Assembly: GCA_008011715.2 (NCBI GenBank)
Contig: CP136508.1
Span: forward strand, 6,014,001 to 6,078,000
DNA: 64,000 nucleotides
From: [Empedobacter] haloabium
Lineage (GTDB): Bacteria; Pseudomonadota; Gammaproteobacteria; Burkholderiales; Burkholderiaceae_D
Direction: 5' to 3'
A model generated the notes under the pieces. It was given only the letters and a program-made list of their open reading frames with translations. It searched no databases and was not told the origin of the DNA. A program made the translations under genes and the position numbers. This document shows positions 38,007-51,282 of this stretch, one piece after another; position 1 is the stretch's first letter; each line of letters starts with the position of its first letter.

Positions 38007-39470
38007 TCAGCGCGGCAGTACGGAGTGCCCCATCAGGTACTCGTCGACGGCGCGGGCGCACTGGCGGCCTTCGCGGATCGCCCACACCACCAGCGACTGG
38101 CCGCGGCGGATGTCGCCGGCGGCAAAGACGCCTTCCTTGCTCGTCTTGTAGCTGGCTTCGCCGTCCGTCGTGGCGCGGGCGTTGCCGCGGGCGTCCTTGT
38201 CGACGCCGAAGGCGTCCAGCATCTGCTGCACGGGAGAAACGAAGCCCATTGCCAGCAGGACCAGGTCGGCCTTCATCTCGAATTCCGAGTTCGGCACTTC
38301 CGCCATTTTGCCGTCCTTCCATTCGACGCGGCAGGCGATCAGCTTTTCGACTTTGCCGTTCTTGCCTTCCAGGCGCTTCGTCGCCACGGCCCAGTCGCGC
38401 TCGCAGCCTTCCTCGTGCGACGACGACGTGCGCAGCTTCGTCGGCCAGTACGGCCAGACCAATGGCTTGTTTTCCTGTTCCGGCGGCATCGGCATCAATT
38501 CGAACTGCGTGACGGACGCTGCGCCATGGCGGTTCGACGTGCCCACGCAGTCCGAGCCCGTGTCGCCGCCGCCGATGACGACGACGTGCTTGCCGGTGGC
38601 CTTGATCTGGTCCTTGACCTTGTCGCCCGCGTTGACCTTGTTCTGCTGCGGCAGGAAGTCCATCGCGAAGTGCACGCCCTTCAGCTCGCGGCCCGGCACC
38701 GGCAGGTCGCGCGGCTGTTCCGCGCCACCGGCGATGATCACGGCGTCGAAGTCCTTCTGCAGGTCCTCGGGGAAGATGGTTTCCTTGGCCCAGTTGTTGA
38801 CGGTGGTTGGGAAATCCTTGCCCACCAGCGTGGACAGGCGGAATTTCACACCTTCCGCTTCCATCTGCGCGATACGGCGGTCGATATGCGACTTCTCCAG
38901 CTTGAAGTCGGGGATGCCGTAGCGCAGCAGGCCGCCGGCGCGGTCCGCCTTTTCAAACACCGTCACGTCGTGGCCGGCGCGCGCCAGCTGCTGCGCGGCC
39001 GCCAGGCCGGCGGGGCCGGAACCGATGATGGCGACGGTCTTGCCCGTCTTGACTTCCGGCGGCTGCGGCTTGACCCAGCCGTGCTCCCAGCCTTCGTCGA
39101 TGATCTTGTGCTCGATCGACTTGATGCCGACGGGATCGTCGCCGATCCCCAGGGTACAGGCACTTTCGCACGGTGCCGGGCAGATGCGGCCCGTGAACTC
39201 GGGGAAGTTGTTGGTCGAGTGCAGCACGTCCAGCGCCTGGCGGTAGTGCTGGCGGTACACCAGGTCGTTCCAGTCCGGGATGATGTTGTTGACGGGGCAG
39301 CCCGTGTTGCAGAACGGGATGCCGCAATCCATGCAGCGCGCGCCCTGCACCTTGGCCTGCTCGTCCGTCAGCTTGAGGACGAACTCCTTGTAGTTCTTCA
39401 GGCGCGACTCGGGAGGCAGGTAGCTCTCTTCCTGGCGCTGGAATTCCATGAAACCGGTGATTTTGCCCAT
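38007..39470 (-). CDS. gltD: Glutamate synthase small subunit GltD
   Basis: NADPH-binding, Fe-S-containing beta subunit that passes electrons to GltB. The 487-residue product has two Cys clusters ([14 protein letters not shown] and CPAPCESAC), an FAD loop [13 protein letters not shown] and an NADPH loop [12 protein letters not shown]. Start ATG 39470 ([12 protein letters not shown]) lies 14 bp after the gltB stop. The IS481 element lies 66 bp beyond its stop. Confidence 0.97.
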   Translation of the reverse strand: MGKITGFMEFQRQEESYLPPESRLKNYKEFVLKLTDEQAKVQGARCMDCGIPFCNTGCPVNNIIPDWNDLVYRQHYRQALDVLHSTNNFPEFTGRICPAPCESACTLGIGDDPVGIKSIEHKIIDEGWEHGWVKPQPPEVKTGKTVAIIGSGPAGLAAAQQLARAGHDVTVFEKADRAGGLLRYGIPDFKLEKSHIDRRIAQMEAEGVKFRLSTLVGKDFPTTVNNWAKETIFPEDLQKDFDAVIIAGGAEQPRDLPVPGRELKGVHFAMDFLPQQNKVNAGDKVKDQIKATGKHVVVIGGGDTGSDCVGTSNRHGAASVTQFELMPMPPEQENKPLVWPYWPTKLRTSSSHEEGCERDWAVATKRLEGKNGKVEKLIACRVEWKDGKMAEVPNSEFEMKADLVLLAMGFVSPVQQMLDAFGVDKDARGNARATTDGEASYKTSKEGVFAAGDIRRGQSLVVWAIREGRQCARAVDEYLMGHSVLPR

Positions 39471-39484
39471 TTTCTCTATCCTTC

Positions 39485-44209
<4,725 letters not shown>

Positions 44210-44250
44210 GGAATTCTCCGTACCGATTTTTGCAATGAAAAACCAGAGTA

Positions 44251-44261
44251 GTGCAATGCAC
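44251..44261 (-). promoter_or_regulatory. Short palindrome upstream of gltB
   Basis: GTGCAATGCAC, 5-bp arms around one base, lies 41 bases upstream of the gltB start in an AT-rich stretch. It could be an operator for a nitrogen regulator, but no consensus match was shown. Confidence 0.3.
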
Positions 44262-44355
44262 AAAAAAACTCAACGAGAACAATTAGGGTCGGAGTCGAAT
44301 TAATTGACACTGGTGCCGCCAGAATTTTAAATAGGGACAGAGCGGATGCCGCCAT

Positions 44356-44381
44356 AAAAAAACCAGGGACGGACCCCGGTT
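44356..44381 (-). terminator. Terminator of the RAYT-like gene
   Basis: On the minus strand, AACCGGGG pairs with CCCTGGTT (44374-44381 and 44361-44368, one G-T pair) with a five-base loop, then seven Ts (44356-44362). It starts 16 bp after the stop. The stem belongs to the GGGGTC-type repeats. Confidence 0.7.
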
Positions 44382-44397
44382 TTGCGGAAAAGTTGCG

Positions 44398-45108
44398 CTA
44401 TGACCCTGCGCGTTCGGTTGGCGTCTTCTTGAAAGGACGGCCCCGTTTTGCCGGCAGGACCTGCCGTTTGGCGCGCTGCTCCAGCGTTCTCTTGTACTGG
44501 TCCGAGCCCAACGGCCAGCCCTTCAGTACAGCCGCTTCCACGGCCTGGACCTGGGCGGCGGAAAGGTATTGGTTGGCCAGTTCGATATAGGCAGCCTCGC
44601 GCTGGAATGGTGTATTGCCCAGTGACCAATAGGCGGGATGGTCGGTGACGATACCGTCCGGCCGGGCGCCGACATGGTGCGCATAAGTCGACCATGGGTA
44701 CTCCTCCGGCCGCCCGGCCAGGCCCGCGCGCACGGGTCCGAACTCCATGTAACGGCTGCAGATCAGCAGGAAATTGTCGGGATCGATCACGGAGGTCTTG
44801 TATCGTCCCTGCCACAGCGTGCCGCCGCGGCCGTATTTCTGGTTGTAGTACGGCACGTAGTAACGCCCCAGCCACTGCATCATCTGGCCCAGGCCGCCTT
44901 CGTCGGCCGGGGTCACCAGCAATTGCAGCTGGTCCGGCAGCAGCACGTAGGCGTGAATCGCCACTTTGTAGGTGCGCGCGGCCGTGCGCAGCCAGCCCAG
45001 GAAGGTGGTGTAGTCCTCGTCGTCCTGGAAGATGGGCTGGCCGTTCAGGCCGCGCTGGATGACGTAATGGGGCTGGGACGGGACGATCAGGCGGGGCAGG
45101 CGGGCCAT
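44398..45108 (-). CDS. REP-associated tyrosine transposase (RAYT)-like protein, HUH motif lost
   Basis: A 236-residue Y1_Tnp-domain protein starting MARLPRLIVPSQPHYVIQRG, the usual RAYT start. The nucleophile Tyr120 (CSRYMEFGPVRAGL) is kept. The histidine pair of the metal site, normally NHVHLL after AYVLM, reads DQLQLL here (Gln60 and Gln62), so it should not bind metal normally. RAYTs are single-copy relatives of IS200/IS605 transposases linked to REP hairpins. GGGACAGAG-type words flank it in inverted orientation (about 44335-44343 and 45153-45161). ATG 45135 is an alternative start. Confidence 0.85.
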   Translation of the reverse strand: MARLPRLIVPSQPHYVIQRGLNGQPIFQDDEDYTTFLGWLRTAARTYKVAIHAYVLLPDQLQLLVTPADEGGLGQMMQWLGRYYVPYYNQKYGRGGTLWQGRYKTSVIDPDNFLLICSRYMEFGPVRAGLAGRPEEYPWSTYAHHVGARPDGIVTDHPAYWSLGNTPFQREAAYIELANQYLSAAQVQAVEAAVLKGWPLGSDQYKRTLEQRAKRQVLPAKRGRPFKKTPTERAGS

Positions 45109-45314
45109 GGCTGAAGAAGGTGCTGAAACCGTCATGATAACGGAGCGGTGCGACTCTGTCCCCTTTTATGATGGCAGCGCTTTGCAAAACTGCAAAGTGA
45201 GTTTGCATAAATATCGCTTGCTATTCAATCGCGCGCTATTTAATATTCGTTCATCGCAGCGCAACGCACCGGGTCCCGGCGCGGCGCCACCGACCATCAA
45301 CGAAAGGACACATC

Positions 45315-46088
45315 ATGAAAGCCATCGCCACCCTCGCCGTCGCCGCCGCCCTGATCGGTTCCGCCAGCGCCGCCCCTGCCGTGAAACCCACCGTCGTGCT
45401 GGTACATGGCGCCTTTGCCGACTCTTCCAGCTGGGATGGCGTGTCCGCCCGCCTGCAGAAAGACGGCTACCGCGTCGTCGCTGCCGCCAATCCGCTGCGC
45501 AGCGTGAAGGGCGATGCCGATGTCGTGTCCAGCATCGTCAAGGGCATCGACGGCCCGGTGGTGCTGGTCGGTCACTCCTATGGCGGCGCCGTCATCACCA
45601 CGGCGGCGCAGGGCAACGCCAACGTCAAAGGCCTGGTCTACGTGGCCGCCTTCGCACCGGAAGCGGGCGAAAACGCGTTCGAACTGTCCGGTCGCTACCC
45701 CGGCGGCACGCTGGGCGGCGCCTTGGCCGCGCCTGTCACCCTGCCAGATGGCGGCAAGGACCTGTACATCGACCAGGCCAAGTTCCCGCAGCAGTTCGCC
45801 GCCGACGTGCCGGTCGCCAAGGCCAAGCTGATGGCGGTGGGTCAGCGTCCCATCACGGAGGCGGCACTGAAGGAAGCCTCGGGCGCGCCGGCGTGGAAAA
45901 ACGTGCCGTCGTACTTCGTCTACGGCACGGCCGACAAGAACATCCCGCCGGCCGCGCTGAAATTCATGGCCGAACGGGCGCAGTCGCGTAAAACGGTAGA
46001 AGTGGCGGGCGCATCGCACGTCGTGATGACGTCGCACCCGGCCGAGGTGGCCAAGCTGATCGAGCAGGCAGCCGAAGCGAAAAACTGA
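45315..46088 (+). CDS. Exported alpha/beta hydrolase
   Basis: A 257-residue protein with a signal peptide (MKAIATLAVAAALIGSASAAP) and an EstA/salicylate-esterase-like fold: VVLVHGAFADSSSWDGV, nucleophile Ser88 in VGHSYGG, an Asp in YGTADKNIPP and a His in GASHVVMTSHP. Probably periplasmic esterase or lipase-like; substrate unknown. Ribosome binding site AAAGGA is 11 bases upstream. It diverges from the RAYT-like gene. Confidence 0.9.
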   Translation: MKAIATLAVAAALIGSASAAPAVKPTVVLVHGAFADSSSWDGVSARLQKDGYRVVAAANPLRSVKGDADVVSSIVKGIDGPVVLVGHSYGGAVITTAAQGNANVKGLVYVAAFAPEAGENAFELSGRYPGGTLGGALAAPVTLPDGGKDLYIDQAKFPQQFAADVPVAKAKLMAVGQRPITEAALKEASGAPAWKNVPSYFVYGTADKNIPPAALKFMAERAQSRKTVEVAGASHVVMTSHPAEVAKLIEQAAEAKN

Positions 46089-46116
46089 GGAACCGCTGAG
46101 GTCCGCCGCTAAAAAC

Positions 46117-46171
46117 CGGGGTCAGGTCTGGCAATCGGACATGAAATGTCCGATTGCCAGACCTGACCCCG
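46117..46171. terminator. 26-bp perfect-stem hairpin between convergent genes (repeat family 1)
   Basis: Stem 46117-46142 pairs with 46146-46171 around GAA. Its stem shares at least 24 bases with the hairpin at 13760-13818, and it occupies the same setting between convergent genes. A 13-base tandem repeat (CCCGATTGTAGAC, 46168-46180 and 46181-46193) overlaps its end. Confidence 0.75.
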
Positions 46172-46201
46172 ATTGTAGACCCCGATTGTAGACCTCATCT
46201 T

Positions 46202-46882
46202 TCAGGACAGGTTGAAGCTGGCGGAGAGGCTGTAGCCTTCGCCGTAGGCGCTGCGCAGCGGCAGATCCTGGCCCAGGCCGGAGCGGGCCTTCTTGCGCAG
46301 GCGGTAGACCAGCATGTCGACGCGGCGGCCCGCATCGGGATCATCGCCGCCGATGCCCGCGACGATCACCTGGCGCGGCACCGGCCGAGTATTGATCGTC
46401 AGCAGGTGCAGGAAGTTACACTCTTTTTCCGTCAAGGTGATGGCCTGGCCCTGCAGCTCCAGCTGGCGGGCCGACAGGCGCAGCGTCCACTTGCTCGGCA
46501 CTTGGACCGGCTCCTGCGGACCGACGCGGCGATCCAGCGCTTCCAGGTGGGCGGCCAGTTCGGGGAACTTGATCGGCTTCGTCAGGTAGTGGTCGGCGCC
46601 CAGGCGCAGGCCCATGATGCGGCTGTCGAAATTGACGCGTCCCGTCAGGACGATCAGGCCGATCTGCGGATACAGCTGGCGCATGCGCGGAATGACGTTG
46701 ATGCCGTCCTCGTCCGGCAGGCCCAGGTCGAGCACGACCACGCCAACATTGCCCTGGCTCAGCGCGGACCACATTTCCCCCGCATTGTTCGTAATGCTGA
46801 CTTCGTGTCCCAGCTCCGTCAGGAAATCCGCCATTTCCTCGGCGTATTCCAGGTTGTCTTCCACGATCAGTAATTGCGTCAT
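46202..46882 (-). CDS. OmpR-type response regulator
   Basis: A 226-residue two-domain regulator. Receiver (1-120) has acidic pair Glu8/Asp9, phosphoacceptor Asp52 (VLDLGLPDEDG) and LTKPIKF. The C-terminal winged helix (GRRVDMLVYRLRKKARSG and RSAYGEGYSL) binds DNA. It follows the histidine kinase by 71 bp in the same direction, so they are a cognate pair. Confidence 0.93.
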   Translation of the reverse strand: MTQLLIVEDNLEYAEEMADFLTELGHEVSITNNAGEMWSALSQGNVGVVVLDLGLPDEDGINVIPRMRQLYPQIGLIVLTGRVNFDSRIMGLRLGADHYLTKPIKFPELAAHLEALDRRVGPQEPVQVPSKWTLRLSARQLELQGQAITLTEKECNFLHLLTINTRPVPRQVIVAGIGGDDPDAGRRVDMLVYRLRKKARSGLGQDLPLRSAYGEGYSLSASFNLS

Positions 46883-46953
46883 CGATGCGCCATTCTTACA
46901 ATTGTTCCGCTACGTCGAAGGATTATCACGGAGGTAACGTGGTGGTGCAAGGT

Positions 46954-47979
46954 TTACACAGCGATAGGCAGCCAAATCCGAAAGTTTTTGCCGCTTTGCA
47001 GCAAATTGTGAACCGATAAGTTTCCGCCGTGCACTTCGACAATAGATTTTGCCATATATAAACCCAAACCGGACCCCGTAATTCCTGCAGCTGAGCGGCC
47101 GCGAAAGCCCTTGTCGAACAGGCGCGGCAACTCGTCGGCTGGAATGGCCGGGCCCGTGTCGGACACGACGAATTCTACGCCGCCCTCGCTTGCCTTGCTG
47201 GCAACGAGTTGGATTGGGACATCGGCCGGCGTGTATTTGATCGCATTGTCCAGCAGCACTTCCAGGCACAGCCGCATGCCGGCGGGATCGGCACGCAGGC
47301 GCCGCGGCAGGTCGCCGCAGGTCACGGTGATGGCCGGGCGCCGCTGCCGGGCGGCCTGCGCCACCGCCTCCAGCAAGGCGGCGGGATCGATCGTGTCATC
47401 CTGCCGCGCCCGGCCGATACTCTCCATTCGCTCGGGTGACAGGTACTCGTCCATCATCGCCAACAGCCGGTCCACCGCTTCCTGGATCTTGCGATAGCGC
47501 TTTTTCGTGGCCTCGTCCGCGTGCTGCTGCGTCATTTCCAGGCGCTGGATGGCGCCATCGATGGTGGACAGCGGCGTGCGGAACTCATGGTTCAGCATCG
47601 ACGCGAACTTTTTCTGCTGCTGTGCCAGCGCGCGGCGCGGACGGATGTCGCGCACCACGCCGACCAGGCGCAGGCCGGCGCCGGTGGCCACCAAGGTCGA
47701 TTCGATCTCGACGGGGACGGGGCCGTCGCGCCCGTCCAACTCGGTTTCGCGCCGCACCGTGCGGCGGCTCTCGTCGCCCTGCTCGAAGCGCACCAGCCGG
47801 GCCGGCAAATCCGCCAGCAAAGCATCCGCGATCGCTTGCACCTGCGCCGGCTCGCGCCCCAGCAGGCGGCCGGCGGCCGGGCTGACGTACAGCACCCGCG
47901 CCGCCTGGCAGTCGACCATCCAGTGGACGTCGCTGCTGTAGTCCAGCATCAGGCGGAACTCGTCCGGCCCCATCGCCAT
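46954..47979 (-). CDS. Soluble PAS-domain histidine kinase
   Basis: A 341-residue sensor kinase with no TM helix. N-terminal PAS domain (10-115), HisKA with His131 (SMLNHEFRTPLSTIDGAIQ), and HATPase (DNAIKYTPADVP, DTGPAIPADELPRLFDKGF, GSGLGLYMAKSIVEVHGG). It probably senses a cytoplasmic signal. It starts one base after the SNF2 stop, so translation is probably coupled. An in-frame ATG at 47973 is an alternative start. Confidence 0.92.
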   Translation of the reverse strand: MAMGPDEFRLMLDYSSDVHWMVDCQAARVLYVSPAAGRLLGREPAQVQAIADALLADLPARLVRFEQGDESRRTVRRETELDGRDGPVPVEIESTLVATGAGLRLVGVVRDIRPRRALAQQQKKFASMLNHEFRTPLSTIDGAIQRLEMTQQHADEATKKRYRKIQEAVDRLLAMMDEYLSPERMESIGRARQDDTIDPAALLEAVAQAARQRRPAITVTCGDLPRRLRADPAGMRLCLEVLLDNAIKYTPADVPIQLVASKASEGGVEFVVSDTGPAIPADELPRLFDKGFRGRSAAGITGSGLGLYMAKSIVEVHGGNLSVHNLLQSGKNFRIWLPIAV

Positions 47980-47980
47980 C

Positions 47981-50900
47981 TCAGTCCACCAGCGGCGCGA
48001 AGATCTGTTGCAGGTCCTCTTGCGTCAGTGCCATCTTCTGCGACTCGCCTTCGGCCAGCACGGATTGCGCCAAATCCGCCTTTTTCTGCTGCAGCACCTG
48101 GATTTTCTCTTCCAGCGTGCCCTTGGCGATCAGCTTGTAGACGAACACCGGCTTGTCCTGGCCGATGCGCCAGGCGCGGTCGGTGGCCTGGTTCTCGGCC
48201 GCCGGGTTCCACCACGGGTCGTAATGGATGACGGTGTCGGCCGCCGTCAGATTCAGGCCGACGCCTCCAGCCTTCAGGCTGATCAGGAACACGGGAACGG
48301 CGCCCTGCTGGAACGCGGCCACCTGGGCGCCGCGGTCGCGCGTTTCGCCCGTCAGGATCGCGTACGGGATGTCGCGCGCTTCCAGCTCTTCCTCGATCAG
48401 CTCCAGCATCGACGTAAACTGCGAGAACACCAGGATCTTGCGATTCTCTTCCAGCAGGTCTTCCAGCATCTGCATCAGGTCGGTCAGCTTGGCCGAACCG
48501 GCGGCCTGCTGCTTGCGCGTCGACAGCGTTTTCACCAGGCGCGGGTCGCAGCACACCTGGCGCAGCTTCAACAGCGCCTCCAGGATGACGATCTGGCTGC
48601 GCGCCACCCCCTTGCGGTCGATCTCCTCGCGCACCTTCTGGTCCATTGCCAGGCGCACCGTTTCGTACAGGTCGCGCTGGCCGCCCGTCAGCTCGACGCG
48701 GCGCACCATCTCCGTCTTCGGCGGCAGCTCCTTGGCCACGCTGTCCTTGGTGCGGCGCAGCAGGAACGGCTTGATGCGGCGATTCAACAGCATGCGGCGC
48801 ACCGGATCGTCCTGCCGCTCGATCGGGTGACGGAACTGGGTGTTGAACGATTTCTCGTCGCCCAGGAGGCCCGGCAGCAGGAAGTGGAACTGCGACCACA
48901 GCTCGCCCAGGTGGTTTTCCAGCGGGGTACCCGACAGGCACAGCCGGTGCTTGGCGCGCAGCAGGCCGGCGCTTTGCGCCGCTTTCGAGCGCGTGTTCTT
49001 GATGTAGTGCGATTCGTCCAGGATGACGAGGTGGAAATCGTGCTCGCGCAGCTTTTCCTCGTCGCGCGGCAACAGCGCGTACGTCGTCAGCACCAGGTCC
49101 GCTTCCGGGATCTTGTCGAACAGCTCGGCGCGGTCCTTGCCTTGCAGCAGCAGTACTTTCAGGCCGGGCGCAAAACGAGCCGCCTCGTCCTGCCAGTTGC
49201 CCATCAGGCTGGTCGGCGCGATGACGAGGGTCGGGTGCGTCATGCGGCCCGACTCTTTTTCCACCAGGATATGCGCCAGGGTCTGCACGGTCTTGCCCAG
49301 GCCCATGTCGTCGGCCAGGATGCCGGCCAGGCCATACTCGCGCAGGAACTGCATCCAGGACAGACCGTCGGTCTGGTAATCGCGCAAGGTCGCCTGCAGG
49401 CCGGCCGGGGTAGCGACTCGTTTCACGGACGAGAACTGGTTCAGGCGGCGGCCCATCTCGCGCAGCTCCTCGCCGCCGGTCCAGATGAATTCACCGCTTT
49501 TCGCCAGCTCGTCCAGGCGCGCCGCGTCCAGGGTGGCCATGCGCACGGCGTGGCGGATCTTGTCGTTGAAGTAGAGCTCGCCCAACGTCGCCAGGATCGG
49601 CTTGATGCGCTGCCACGGCAGCGCCACGCGTTTGCCGTTCGGCAAGGTGGCCAGCATCTGGTCCGTCTCGCCATGCAGCGCCAGCGCTTTCGGGCTGAAG
49701 TCGTTCGGCATATTGCGGATCATCTGCACCAGCACCGGCAGCAGCGGGATGCGTTCCTGCTCGACAGTGATACCCAGTTCCAGTTCGAACCAGGCGTTGC
49801 CCGTCTCGGGGCCCTCTTCTTCCACCTCGGCATACCAGTCGTCCACGCTGGTCATTTCGTAGCGGTATTTCGACGTCTTCTCGACCTGCCAGCCTTCCGC
49901 CACCAATTGCTCGATGCCGAACTCGGCAAAACGAATCCAGTCGGCCTGGTTGGCCAGCAGCAGGCCGCCGCGCACGCTCGACAGCGGCAGCGCCGTCGGC
50001 TTGCGGAAGCCCAGGTCCGTCAGCGTTTCCAGCGCGGCGGCCTCGGCTGCCTCGTCGCGCTGGATGATTTCCGTGACTTCCCCGCGCTGGCGCACCACGC
50101 GCTGCGACGGGTCGAAGGAGACGCGCTCGCCGTCGTAGTCATACGACAGCACCGCATAGTCGTGCCAGCGCTGCGCGGCGCCATCGGCCAGCTGGGCCGA
50201 ATCGAGCACGAGGATCGGGCGCGGCTTGACGTCGTCGCGCAGGCGCTGCGGCAGCGGTTGCGGCAGCGGCATCAGTTGCTGCAGGCCATGCGCCAGCAGC
50301 AATTGCGACACGCGCATCTTGTCGTTCGGCATCAGCAGCGGCGCCTGGGCCACCAGTGCCTGCAGGTCGGCCAGCGGAATCTGCGCGCCGCCCTGGTTCA
50401 GGTGCAGCACGCCGCACGACAGGTTGTCGATGTACCACGGCGGTTCCGTCGGCAGCATGTAGTCGATCTGGTCGGCGCCGGCGTTGCGGCTGCCTTCCGG
50501 GGCCTCCACCTTCCAGCCCAGCCGTAATCCCTTGCCCTCCTCGCGCCAGGCCAGGTTGGCCGTGCGTTGCGGGCCCGCCTTCATTGGATAGACGAGGCCG
50601 TTGCCCACGTCCGCCCAGGAATTTGCCCACAATAACTTTTCCTGTTCGGACAGCATCTGCAAGAGCGCCGCGCCGATCTTGCCGCGCGGTTCCGTCGCGC
50701 TGCCGGTCTGCGAATTCGGCCCCGTGCGCATGGCAACAAAGAAGCGCACCAAGTCCTCGTCGCCCGGTTCCAGGAAGGCGGGCGGCGCCGACAGCAGGGA
50801 AAACACTTCGTTGACGGGGCTGGCGGCGGCCACGTCGCCGTTCGGCCGCAGGCGCGCCTTGTACAGGCACAACGCCACGTGGCGCCCGCCCGAGGTGGGC

Positions 50901-51106
50901 GCCAGCACGTAGATCAGCCGGTAGCTGGTCTGTTTCGGATCCGGGTCGGCCGGCACGAGTTTCGCCTTCGGATGCGCGGCTGCGTCAACACGCTGCAGCC
51001 AGGTGGCCACGGCATAGGGCAGCTGCGTCGCCGGCTGGTGGGCCGGGGCGGCGGGAGCAGCGGGAACTTCGCGGGTTTCGTCGCGGGTCAAATCCATTTG
51101 GCGCAT
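47981..51106 (-). CDS. SNF2-family ATPase without SWIM finger (1041 aa)
   Basis: Paralogue of the SWIM-SNF2 protein at 14549. Middle and motor regions match closely: RLIYVLAPTSGGRHVALCLYKAR, AGILADDMGLGKT (Lys605), VILDESHYIKN, GTPLENHLGELWSQF, KILVFSQFTSML, DRAWRIGQDKPVF, and the tail EDLQQIFAPL. The N-terminus is a short Ala/Pro-rich stretch where the paralogue has its zinc finger. Start ATG 51106 (MRQMDLTRDE) or 51097; no frame upstream encodes a SWIM domain. The gene sits one base before a histidine kinase gene. Confidence 0.9.
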   Translation of the reverse strand: MRQMDLTRDETREVPAAPAAPAHQPATQLPYAVATWLQRVDAAAHPKAKLVPADPDPKQTSYRLIYVLAPTSGGRHVALCLYKARLRPNGDVAAASPVNEVFSLLSAPPAFLEPGDEDLVRFFVAMRTGPNSQTGSATEPRGKIGAALLQMLSEQEKLLWANSWADVGNGLVYPMKAGPQRTANLAWREEGKGLRLGWKVEAPEGSRNAGADQIDYMLPTEPPWYIDNLSCGVLHLNQGGAQIPLADLQALVAQAPLLMPNDKMRVSQLLLAHGLQQLMPLPQPLPQRLRDDVKPRPILVLDSAQLADGAAQRWHDYAVLSYDYDGERVSFDPSQRVVRQRGEVTEIIQRDEAAEAAALETLTDLGFRKPTALPLSSVRGGLLLANQADWIRFAEFGIEQLVAEGWQVEKTSKYRYEMTSVDDWYAEVEEEGPETGNAWFELELGITVEQERIPLLPVLVQMIRNMPNDFSPKALALHGETDQMLATLPNGKRVALPWQRIKPILATLGELYFNDKIRHAVRMATLDAARLDELAKSGEFIWTGGEELREMGRRLNQFSSVKRVATPAGLQATLRDYQTDGLSWMQFLREYGLAGILADDMGLGKTVQTLAHILVEKESGRMTHPTLVIAPTSLMGNWQDEAARFAPGLKVLLLQGKDRAELFDKIPEADLVLTTYALLPRDEEKLREHDFHLVILDESHYIKNTRSKAAQSAGLLRAKHRLCLSGTPLENHLGELWSQFHFLLPGLLGDEKSFNTQFRHPIERQDDPVRRMLLNRRIKPFLLRRTKDSVAKELPPKTEMVRRVELTGGQRDLYETVRLAMDQKVREEIDRKGVARSQIVILEALLKLRQVCCDPRLVKTLSTRKQQAAGSAKLTDLMQMLEDLLEENRKILVFSQFTSMLELIEEELEARDIPYAILTGETRDRGAQVAAFQQGAVPVFLISLKAGGVGLNLTAADTVIHYDPWWNPAAENQATDRAWRIGQDKPVFVYKLIAKGTLEEKIQVLQQKKADLAQSVLAEGESQKMALTQEDLQQIFAPLVD

Positions 51107-51282
51107 GTCGTATTGAGACGGTTCAAAAACAGCAACACGCAATATTATCCGCCAACAGGGTTTTTGTGTTTGTGAAAGTTCTAACTTAGTGGGGCGTGGC
51201 ACAGTCCTTTTCTGGTGTCAAGACTGGCGCCGCCACATGGAGCGGGTATCATTCCGCGCTTGTCTGCCTGGAAAGTGATCAC

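Noticed and set aside
44251..44261. NtrC or sigma-54 promoter for gltB
   Set aside because: The palindrome GTGCAATGCAC is real, but the nearby GG/GC spacing is one base short of the sigma-54 pattern, so I list it only as an unassigned site.
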